This document shows positions 20,952 to 29,095 of a stretch of DNA of 39,078 nt, in pieces. Position 1 is the first letter of the stretch. Every line of letters starts with the position of its first letter. This DNA comes from Cudoniella acicularis (Eukaryota > Ascomycota > Leotiomycetes > Helotiales > Helotiaceae): NCBI GenBank assembly GCA_013054445.1, contig JAAMPI010000400.1, positions 1 through 39,078 of the forward strand, written 5' to 3'. Below the pieces are notes generated by a model. That model was given only the letters and a program-made list of their open reading frames with translations, searched no databases and was not told the origin of the DNA. Position numbers and translations under genes: made by a program.

Positions 20952-22133
20952 ATGGAAGGAGCTTGTGCTGTGGTTACCTGCCCTGGCTGTCCTAGATTCA
21001 TGATTCCTTTTCCTGACGATGGATTAGCCCCAAGGGCACTCCGACTTCTTGAATATCACTGCAGACAAACACACCACAGGAGGAATTTCGAGGTCCGGAA
21101 GTCAAACGAGAATTTATTGAAAGATGCCAAAATAAAATTAGTTCTGCTCTTCCCGGGTTGTGGCCTTCAAACAACATTAACGCCTGATTATTTGGAACCG
21201 CAGTTGACATGTGCCTATTGTTCAAGCTGGTCTTGCTTGTTGGACACCACTTCTCTACCACTGGCAGTATCACTTGGAACGGCGCACATCAAGACACCAC
21301 AACATAGAAACAATGCTCCCTCGCCAGCCCCAAATAGTTTTCAAAACGTAAGATGTACCAAACATTTAACATTTCCAGGTACTAACTTCCTACAGAATTC
21401 TGTTCAGGCTCCCGGCTTTCAGTGGACCATGTCAAGTCGGTTGTTTCAGATCTACAGAGAGCAAATCCTAAGGCCAAACTCCTTTTTGAAAGCATCTCCG
21501 GCGCGACCACCGTATGCCACATATTGGATTCAATTTTTTGATTGCGATCGTGTATCAGAGAAAATCACATCCCTGGCTGAAGCTCATAAGGCCTATGCGA
21601 GGTTTTTGACCTATTTTAAAGACCCACTCCACATGCGAAGGCAGTTAGAACGGACGGGTTCAGATAAACTCGTGGTGAGTTGCAAAATTTTTATTAAATG
21701 TTCATTTGCTGCTGCAATCACACCACTGAATGGTTTCATTTTCAAAGCCAGTTTCACTCAGCCTTTTCTTCAACCATGTTGCACTGCAGTTACTAATGTT
21801 GCCCAGGACAAAACAATACCCTTCTCTCGGCCTCAATCGTTCTCTTCCGATTCAGATCGATCATTTACCAAACATGATAACGTCACCAAGTCTTCCCGAT
21901 CATTTTCAAAAAAGTCATCCTTGAAGAATCCAGCTGGCTTCTCGAGTTCAGATTCTTCCTCCATGCTGTCTGGTGGGGCAGCTGGTATGGAACCTACCAA
22001 GTTTGGCAGTACATCTAAAAAGGATATAACCATGGCCACCATCGAAAACTTGCGTACGAGATTTCCGGATGCAGATCTAAGAATGAAAAGCCCACTGGTA
22101 GGTGGCAACAATATTTGGTGCAAGGATTGCTAA
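20952..22133 (+). CDS. Cys/His-containing fungal protein of unknown function, C-terminus possibly truncated
   Basis: No named family recognised. The frame is open for 393 codons, but two in-frame introns are likely: 21348-21395 (GTAAGA donor, ACTAAC 10 nt before CAG) and 21675-21806 (GTGAGT donor, ACTAAT before CCCAG), leaving about 333 residues. The N-terminus has CPGCPRFM, then HCRQTHH (C-x2-C-x20-H-x4-H, zinc-finger-like); LTCAYCSSWSC follows. A helical middle contains LAEAHKAYARFLTYF, then a Ser-rich linker. The frame ends NNIWCKDC and TAA at 22131. The same frame stays open for another 43 codons and contains GYHLKTPGHLQK, so a C-x2-C...H-x5-H finger may have been cut by the stop. It is divergent from the 18496-20348 gene. 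Confidence 0.55.
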   Translation: MEGACAVVTCPGCPRFMIPFPDDGLAPRALRLLEYHCRQTHHRRNFEVRKSNENLLKDAKIKLVLLFPGCGLQTTLTPDYLEPQLTCAYCSSWSCLLDTTSLPLAVSLGTAHIKTPQHRNNAPSPAPNSFQNVRCTKHLTFPGTNFLQNSVQAPGFQWTMSSRLFQIYREQILRPNSFLKASPARPPYATYWIQFFDCDRVSEKITSLAEAHKAYARFLTYFKDPLHMRRQLERTGSDKLVVSCKIFIKCSFAAAITPLNGFIFKASFTQPFLQPCCTAVTNVAQDKTIPFSRPQSFSSDSDRSFTKHDNVTKSSRSFSKKSSLKNPAGFSSSDSSSMLSGGAAGMEPTKFGSTSKKDITMATIENLRTRFPDADLRMKSPLVGGNNIWCKDC

Positions 22134-22785
22134 GTCATAATATTCATGATCAATGACGCTGTTGACGAGAAAAGCACCAACTTGCTGGTTGGATACCATT
22201 TGAAGACACCAGGACATCTGCAGAAAGTAGACCCAAACCTCGTGTTAGACCCCGTACGCCTTTAGGCATCAAAGGCCAAATGACAATACAGGAACCAGTA
22301 GTCCCAACAAGAAAGCGTGCATTAGATCACAGTCGCCACTCTCTTTGCAAAAGTCCCCTTTGAAAACTAACATTACTCCATATTTACGGCGTACGCTACA
22401 CCAGCTTCCACTGCCCGTCGTCCCTCCTAATAACGAAAAGTCACACTCCCACGTGCACAATATGACGCCGACCTGCGTGCTCTTCATGGTTGGTACTCAA
22501 TAGTTAACTTTACTACTACAATGAAAAAATTCCTACGTCATAGCTTCTTCATCTGGCGTTGGCCCAGCGAAGAAGAAAATCCAACAAAATATGGTTTGGG
22601 ACGTATCCATGCGGTGTCACGACTGCTCGTGCGACATCTGCGCGGAAAAGGGTCAATGGCTTCAGCAAATGGAGGAAAATCTCATGGGCGGAAGTCATAA
22701 ACTCGTTGCCGGGAGAAAGATCAACACTAAAAAAAGGGAACGAGGCAGAAGACAAAAGTGGGTAGACACTGCAATCTTAAGTTAA
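22134..22785 (+). pseudogene. Probable decayed or unresolved 3' part of the 20952 gene
   Basis: Protein-like text continues on the plus strand in several frames. 22134-22265 includes LLVGYHLKTPGHLQK. 22250-22350 includes RTPLGIKGQMTIQEPVVPTR. 22350-22500 is proline-rich (LHQLPLPVVPPNNEK). 22591-22785 includes a Cys-rich MRCHDCSCDICAEKGQWLQQ and a basic tail KKRERGRRQKW ending in TAA. These could be exons of the upstream gene with unrecognised introns, or remnants after a premature stop and indels. Confidence 0.4.
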
Positions 22786-22996
22786 CGTCTGCAGAGACCA
22801 GACACTGAAATTATAGTAGCTACATGAACACAACCATCAAGTGAACCCACATCTTTTAAACAATTGGATACAGAGCCCCACAGAAAATTGCCGAAAGCGG
22901 GGAATCAAAGAGTGCTAAGAACGAAATTTAAATAGAAAACATTTCCCGCCTCAGAGTTATGCATTCCTATACTCGCCGGCTACATCTACGGCAATG

Positions 22997-23113
22997 CATA
23001 GGGTAATTTTACCTTAGGGCCACTTCGAGCTTTTAATCTAAGAGCTTTAGTCGTCGATCTAGCTAAAAATCAATAACTAAATAACTTTATATAATTTTAA
23101 GATCTTTATTAAG
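22997..23113 (+). repeat. Inverted repeat, left copy
   Basis: Starts CATAGGGTAATTTTACC and includes AGAGCTTTAGTCGTCGATCT. Its complement recurs at 28881-28995, about 6.0 kb away, with the same outermost sequence. No clear target duplication is seen. Confidence 0.75.
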
Positions 23114-23321
23114 ATAAAAAGACAACATACAAGCCCCTTTATTATATATCTTTAAGGATTTTTATTATTTAGAGCTCTAATTTATTTTATATACTATACT
23201 TATTTATAATACTTCGGCGTATTTAGCGCATTCAGCGCACCTACTAGCCTTTAGCGCACATACTCACCGGCCTTTAGCGAACTTTCCTACCCTATCAATT
23301 AAACACTCTCTTTTTTAAATT
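23114..23321. repeat. AT-rich spacer with TTTAGCG(CA) repeats
   Basis: Short imperfect repeats around TTTAGCGCA (about 23220-23285) in AT-rich sequence; no gene. Confidence 0.5.
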
Positions 23322-23636
23322 TGTGATGTGGTTCGCTTACCTGCCAGGGGCGTCTATCACGTGGCTTGGATCGTCGGCGGATGTCCGGAATGATGTCGGT
23401 AGCAAACCTCCGACATCCAGGATCATGGTTCTAGGGCACTTGATACGTGGCACGGGGTGCCAGATAATGCCATTGATTTCTATCATCATTGGGCCTTGGC
23501 ATCGGACCCCTATCGGTAGCAGATAGCTAATAAAAAGGGGGCTTCTCTGGACCCCCCGGGGCCAGAGATTAGTTCTGTACTGAATCTTTTTCCTCTTACA
23601 CGTGACTTCTTTGCCTACCAACGCCTCCCTCTCACA
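23322..23636 (+). mobile_element. Solo-LTR-like sequence, copy 2
   Basis: A 315-bp copy of the sequence at 16850-17166, in the same orientation, with the same TGTGA/TCACA ends. Several sites that are G here are A in copy 1 (for example CTGGACC against CTAGACC), which suggests that copy 1 suffered more RIP-like change. Confidence 0.72.
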
Positions 23637-23726
23637 GAAACCGTCATGTGCTTTGGGTGGTTACTTGAAAACTTGGTCTTGGCCAGCATATACAGGCGCC
23701 TAGCTAATAATATAGAGGGAAGTTTA

Positions 23727-24355
23727 CAGTGCGGTGTTAAAAGTTTGAACCCCCCCCCTTTGTTAAAACAATAAGCCTTGCCAATAAAAAAGCTTGAAAA
23801 TTTATGCGAACCAATATGATGATTAGTTATCCGCTACGCTGCCACAGCGCCCGCACTGCCTCGGAGCGGAATAACTGTTTTTCCGGACGAACACCAAAAC
23901 CACGCTTCACTGTTTACATGTAAATAAACTACTTAATTTTAATGCCTAAAGAGAGGAATATCACGAATTAGCCAGGGAGTTGATCAGGTGCCTACATGAG
24001 CACATGAGCAAGTGAAGCTTGTAAAGAGAGGAGAGTGTATGAGCTGTAAGGGGCTGAGGTTCAGGGACCGGACACAAAAGTGGCTAGCGCTCAGCAAAAT
24101 TACAGCCAATCAGGGCAGGGAAAGCTTAAGGCACGAGTCCTTCTATGGGTGCAAGCAGTGCGACGTTCGCTTATGTAAGGAAAGAGGCTGTTTTGATGTA
24201 TTTCACCGGTGAAGATAGAATTGATGCTTTTGATACTAAAATCCAGCCCTCTAATTGGCTATAATTAAGCGAGAATTGATGCGCACGGGCCACTGCGGGC
24301 GCTGTGGCAGCGTAGCGGATAAATAAGGGGTGTTCAAACTTTTGACACCGTACTG
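23727..24355. mobile_element. Non-autonomous inverted-repeat DNA transposon with piggyBac-type transposase tail
   Basis: A 629-bp element. Left end CAGTGCGGTGTTAAAAGTTT; the complement of the right end is CAGTACGGTGTCAAAAGTTT. Further inverted blocks include TTATCCGCTACGCTGCCACA inside each end. TA flanks both ends (23725-23726, 24356-24357). It encodes only a short Cys-rich tail (24012-24212), so it is an internally deleted derivative that would need a transposase in trans. Confidence 0.78.
24012..24212 (+). pseudogene. C-terminal fragment of a piggyBac-like transposase (DDE_Tnp_1_7 type)
   Basis: 66 codons starting without a credible ATG. The pattern is C-x2-C-KGLRF, then YGCKQCDVRLCKERGCFDVF followed by HR and the stop. 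This is the cysteine-rich tail (C-x2-C-x4-C-x4-C-F-x3-H) that ends fungal piggyBac-derived transposases. The DDE catalytic domain is missing. Confidence 0.65.
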
Positions 24356-24357
24356 TA

Positions 24358-24526
24358 CAGTCGGGTGCAAAAAGTCTGCACACCCCCCCTTCTCCCCTGC
24401 CAACATTCTAGCGTGACTTAATCTGCGCACCTTTAGGGCTACAATATCCAGACTACGCACTTTTAGAAGCCTAGAAATTATGCGCTAGTATATTTGCAGG
24501 GGGGTGTGCAGAATTTTTGCACCCCC
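24358..24526. mobile_element. Short inverted-repeat element abutting the previous one
   Basis: About 170 bp, starting right after the shared TA (24356-24357). Left end CAGTCGGGTGCAAAAAGTCT followed by GCACACCCCCC; the right end is the inverse (GGGGGGTGTGCAGAATTTTT, then GCACCCCC). There is no coding capacity. The right terminus has decayed, so its exact end is uncertain. Confidence 0.7.
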
Positions 24527-25381
24527 TTATTATTAAACTCGCCCCGAGTCTTCGATGCCCCTCTTTTCAGCCTTGCAAGACGGCAAATCCTCGTTGAGTC
24601 GTTCCCGCTTCGAATATCTCAACACAGTTGTGATAGGCAAGATGCTTAATGTTTAGGCTCAAGCTTTCTAATCATTACTCTCTGAGGGAATCTTTTCAAG
24701 TGGCGCAAATGACTCGCGTTCGTCGTTTTCTCTTAGTACCGCATCGCTTATTCCATTGGTTATATTTCATTTACACTACATCAGCGAGAGACTATCACAA
24801 ACATGGAACCGGCTAATTGAGCCTAAGGCTCGGTGAACGCATCGGGTTATGAGGTTGAGACCTCTGTCTGCGGGTCCAAACTTTTGTCGAATATTAGGGA
24901 TTTGAGTATTAACTTAAATCTGGACTCCAGGTAGCTTAGGGGTGATGATGCGATGACGAATCGAGGCAAAATCAATTCGTATCCGAAGATTGTTGCTAAA
25001 GTCCTGCACCAAGAAATGCACGGGAAGGCAAACGAGGCTTCGAGTCGCGCCCAATGGAAAATAAATATTTCACCGCCAATTGGAGATGCTAGCAGGTGGC
25101 GGCCCCAAGCCAAAGCTTTGGTCAATGTACTCCGTATCTGCAGCTCCATTTCTCGAACCTTCAGATCCGGCGACTCGATTCTATCTAGGCAACAGTACAT
25201 CTTCTATTTCTTTCATATTTCAATACCCATTCTCGACCATACAGGACAGACCATCAGAGGCCGAGCAATCGCGGACACCGGCAGCATTCTTCTCGTGCCC
25301 AGGCTTCTGGCTATGCATCAAACGAGGCTGGCGTGCGACGATTAAATTTCGATAGCGTTTCTTGCATTTCTTGCAGCCTCG
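24527..25381. other. Upstream region of the RBR gene, with coding-like fragments
   Basis: 24527-24840 shows nothing I can name. 25080-25395 has protein-like text in two frames, for example DPATRFYLGNSTSSISF and then SGYASNEAGVRRLNFDSVSC followed by ISCSLDEE. This looks like the original N-terminus of the RBR protein, now out of frame with the next exon, or joined by introns I cannot place. Confidence 0.4.
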
Positions 25382-27378
25382 ATGAAGAGCCTTAGAAGAA
25401 AAATCAGTAGCAAGTTCAATTTGAATCGAAAAGAGAAGGAATCAGCTCCTCGAATCGAGGAACCGATCCTCGAAGATGCGGCAGCAGAAGCTTGGATGAG
25501 CGGAGGCCATAGCTCTGCTTTTGACATGTTTGTTTAGCCCTCTCTACTATTTACTCATACGATATCCTCGTTACTAATATGTTCACTTGTATAATTTAGC
25601 CCCGCGCAAATCAATATTTATGAGCAATATGTGAAGCCGCAGCCAAGACCGACCGGAACCACGCCGCAAAATAGACTACGAAGAAAGAGCACTCAAGTAT
25701 TGGGTCGACCATTTGAAAATGGGAGAGTTCGCAGTGCTGGGGATACCATGACCAATATATCTGAATCGAACGCCATCCATGAAGTACCGCCTACCCACCG
25801 ATTCCGCCCCGAGCATGTTCCTCTTCTCAGGTCACAATATAGGACACAACAAGTGCCTCGCGCTAAGGATATACAAGTTGAGGATCCAACTGTCATGAGA
25901 GTGAACACCTCGAATGCATACGGCTTTATGGTTGATGAGGAGGATGCCGACCTACAAAAAGCATATTTGGAGAGCTTGCAAACAGCCGCCGCCAGGACAA
26001 GAGAAGCAGGAAAGGGGATGTTTGAGTCAGTGATCCTGACGGATGGCTCCTTTATCACACCAGTATGCTGACATCCTTGATCAGTGGAATGATTCCCCCT
26101 CCCAGAGCAGCGCCACAACCTGAAGCGCCAACTGAGGGTTTCCAAGCTAGTTCTTATGTGCGGTTTTCAGATGACCCTACGAGCTGCATTGTTTGCACAG
26201 AAGACTTTTCATCTACGGTCAGACCACCGCCATGGATTTCCTTAGCTTGTGTTCATGAACCTTCTATATGCACTAGATGTCTTTCCGAGTGCATCAAGAG
26301 CGATCTTGAAACGAAGATATGGAATCAGATCAAATGTCCTGAATGTAAAGAACTCCTAGTCTTCGAAGATATCAAACGTCTTGCAGATCCTGTGTCTTTT
26401 GCACGGTACGATCCCAACCTCCAGAACCTTTAGCCTTGCTAATATAGATGTAGCTACGAAGCCATGTCGGTCCGTGGCGCTGTTAACGGAGACAGTGATT
26501 TTGTATCATGTCAGAAGTGCGATTCTGGTCACTTCCACGAAAGTGGTGCATCACAACCCATTGTTGAGTGTCCAAATTGTAGGTTTAGGTCTTGCTTTAC
26601 GCACAATATACCCTGGCACAAAGGGATGACATGCGAAGAATATGATCGTATGCTTGAGGATCCTGATGGCTTCCAGACGGAAAGGGATAGAGAGAATGAG
26701 GCATTGGAGGCAGAGAGAAGGAACTTAGAGGTTTTCCAGGAAGCAAGAAGACAACAAGAGGAAGAAGACAGAAGAGTTGCCAGAGAATTAAGTCAGCAAG
26801 ATCAGCTAGCGGAGCAAGATCGGCAGAAACAACGTCATGAAGAGCAAATACGCTACGAAGAGCGAAAACGAAGAGAAAGAGCGCAGCAGCAACGTGATGC
26901 TGAGAGAAGGAAGCAGGCACAGGAACAAGCACAGCAAAGAGAGGAAATCAAGCGGCGGCAGAGAGAGGAGAAAGCGTCAAGAGATATAGTCCAGCGGACA
27001 ACTAAGCAGTGTCCTGGGTGTCGATGGCCAATCGAAAAGAACGACGGTTGCGATCATATGACCTGTAAGTTTCTAAATGTCTATCTCAACTCCTTTTTCG
27101 AAATTTTTTCAGAGGCAGAGAAGCAGGATTGTGTTAAGGTCGGCTCAAGTGACTGACTGATGATACAGGCACTCAGTGCCGACATGAGTTTTGCTGGCTT
27201 TGCCTTTCCAATTGGCGAGGACACCGAAGCCGATGCTAATAAAATGATATGAAAAGGCCTTAAATGTCGTTCTGAATTCTGCTGGGTTTGCCTCAACGAC
27301 TATAAGGCAATTCGTTCGCATGGCAACTCAAAACATAAAAGGAGCTGCAAGTTTCATAGTAATAATCTGCCGTCTTGA
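25382..27378 (+). CDS. RBR-type E3 ubiquitin ligase (RING1-IBR-RING2)
   Basis: Transfers ubiquitin from an E2 through a RING2 cysteine to a substrate, which is unknown here. One consistent model has exons 25382-25531, 25625-26062, 26137-26405, 26454-27064 and 27257-27378, giving 529 residues with all phases matching. RING1 starts at Cys213 (CIVCTEDF ... CTRCLSEC ... CPECKELL). IBR starts near Cys305 (CQKCDSG ... CPNCRFRSC ... H..C). A charged Glu/Arg/Gln coiled coil covers about 355-465. RING2 starts at Cys472 (CPGCRWPIEKNDGCDHMT), with the likely catalytic Cys485, then CLKCRSEFCWVC and SCKFH. Intron 26406-26453 has CTAAT and removes an in-frame stop. The N-terminal exon border at 25625 is uncertain: a better acceptor at 25599 is out of phase, and coding-like text before 25382 suggests N-terminal decay. 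Confidence 0.75.
27169..27239 (+). other. Alternative or relic duplicate of the RING2 exon inside the last intron
   Basis: Inside the 27065-27256 intron a second acceptor (GATACAG at 27162-27168) opens an exon in the same phase. It encodes TQCRHEFCWLCLSNW, parallel to LKCRSEFCWVCLNDY of the exon at 27257. It reaches a stop at 27237-27239 before the last zinc ligands, so its use would truncate RING2. Confidence 0.7.
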
Positions 27379-27687
27379 GCTAAGATTGTTGATATGAGTA
27401 GTCGGAAAAGGCTGCACCTATACTAAAACACAAACTTCATATAAGTCCCTACTCAAGCTATAAGATAATATTTTGAAATTTCTTAACTTAGTCTATTTTT
27501 CAGCCCTTCTATCTTCGCTGAGATCTATAATACTACCTACTTAGATTAGTCTTTCTATATATCTATGAAGATTTAAAGCTATTCAGGCTCTAAACTGCCT
27601 CATTTTATCACTTTGATTCTATTAGCTTAGAACTCACTCGCTCTTACATCATTTAGTATCTTCCTTAGTAAATTCTAAAGCACTAGA

Positions 27688-28320
27688 TTATAAATCAGCA
27701 TTACTGCCTTCTTGACTAGCAAGGCCCCTTTCCGTATCTAATACATGATCAGACTCATCTTCCGTTGTAGTCTCTACATTCCCTTTTCTCAACCCCCGCA
27801 GGTGAATAGCGTTTGTATACCACAGATGCTGCCTACCACCCTGAGGCGAATGGTAGATTTTCCGATCTCGGAAACGGATCCCTATATCATGACACAGTGG
27901 CTTCACGGCTTGATTGAGCCCTTTGACATGTGATGATGTATAAAAATGAATGGACTCCGACACACCCTTGAAGGTGATTCGTTTTATATTTGGAAAGCCA
28001 TCACCTTGAACGACCTCACGAAACTGGTTTTCCAAATATAGGTCAAAAACGAGCCTATTCGTCTGGTAGAATGTCAATGATTCGAGGCTAGATGGGAGAG
28101 TATCCTTCAAGCGGAAAGGTGCTAGACGGTCGTCTTAGTTTCCATCAAGGAGAGTCTCTGGGTGAACGCAAAGTGCCCCCAGGCGTTGGAAATCCTGGAG
28201 CTGACCAAAGTGGAAAATTTCCTTGGTGTATAGTTGTGGTGTCGTTCCGATGCCATCCCGATACACATATAGGTATTCTAGGCTCTGCATGTGCTCTTCG
28301 AGCAAAGTAAATTCTGGGAT
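27688..28320 (-). pseudogene. Truncated F-box/LRR-like protein fragment
   Basis: The minus-strand frame reads FTLLEEHMQSLEYLYVYRDG ... GQLQDFQRLGALCVHPETLL, then an in-frame TAA at about 28137-28139, and continues LKDTLPSSLESLTFYQTN ... FPNIKRITFKG. Leucine-spaced segments of this type are the C-terminal LRR-like half of fungal F-box proteins. The N-terminal F-box is absent: homology ends near 28325 against repeat-like sequence. Truncation and an internal stop make it a pseudogene. Only the lower part (27688-28110) is uninterrupted. Confidence 0.55.
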
Positions 28321-28880
28321 TCTTAAGATAAAAGAGAGAATTTGCCGTAGATTAAAGGTAAGAAGTTCTTCTTATTACTGGCTTTGTAGGTTAGAATTCT
28401 AATAATGAAAAGTAGAGTGTTAAAGGCAGAGAGGAATAGTTAAGATAAATAGTAAGGAGAGTGGGCGAGGGAAGAGAACTTAAGAGAAAGAATTGCGGAA
28501 GATAGTAGAATCAGGAGTACATTGTAAGGCAGAATTTTAACTCTACCTCTGCAATAACATTGATATACAACACTAGGATAGTGAGTCCAGGAGCCCGTTC
28601 TGATACCAGGAGCCTATCACGCCCCGCGGAGCCTGTTCTGGCTCCCCGAATCCTTCTCGCCAGGAGTTGACGCTCTCGATAGTAGAGCGACCGGGATGGT
28701 CACATCCCAGGCAAGAGGGGTGAGCAGAGGTGAAAGCTGGTGAGGACGGGTGAGGTTGAGGTGAAGCGAGGGCGAGCAAAGCAGTGAGGTATCACGTGCG
28801 CAGTGGCTTGGCGCTCACGCAAAGGGAGGTGAGGATTCGCGCGAAACAACAAAGTAACTAGTATATTACCTTTTCACCTC
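28321..28880. repeat. Low-complexity region with GGTGAG-type repeats
   Basis: 28330-28520 is purine-rich without genes. 28580-28680 has short repeats of GGAGCC/CTGTTCTG character. 28718-28795 holds degenerate GGTGAG-type units (GGGTGAGCAGAGGTGAAAGC and similar), ending near a CACGTG. Confidence 0.5.
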
Positions 28881-28995
28881 GATAGAAGACCTTAAAATTA
28901 TAAAAAGTTATTAAGTTATTTATTTTTAGCCAGATCGACGACTAAAGCTCTTAGGTTAAAAGCTTAAAATAGTCGTAAGGCAAAATTACCCTATG
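28881..28995 (-). repeat. Inverted repeat, right copy
   Basis: The complement of 22997-23113, sharing the outer end CATAGGGTAATTTTRCCTTA and the core TTTAGTCGTCGATCTRGCTA. It lies about 100 bp beyond the 3' end of the rhamnosidase gene. Confidence 0.75.
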
Positions 28996-29095
28996 AATTA
29001 CTGTACTAAAAAGACATTTTGATATAATTGTAGTCTAATCGGTTATAAAACACAGTTAATTTAGATATGAATTTCGCACTTATATAAGCTGTAAC

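Noticed and set aside
17167..23321. A complete LTR retrotransposon between the two LTR-like copies
   Set aside because: The interval has a retroelement-like length, but no gag, protease, reverse transcriptase or integrase text in any frame, no primer-binding site, and no matching target duplication.
24847..25200. 117-codon minus-strand frame upstream of the RBR gene
   Set aside because: No domain content; it overlaps coding-like text on the plus strand.
26406..26453. In-frame stop after the RING1 domain, suggesting a broken ligase
   Set aside because: A 48-bp intron (GTACGA donor, GCTAATA, TAG acceptor) joins FAR and YEAMSV in phase, so the domains are continuous.
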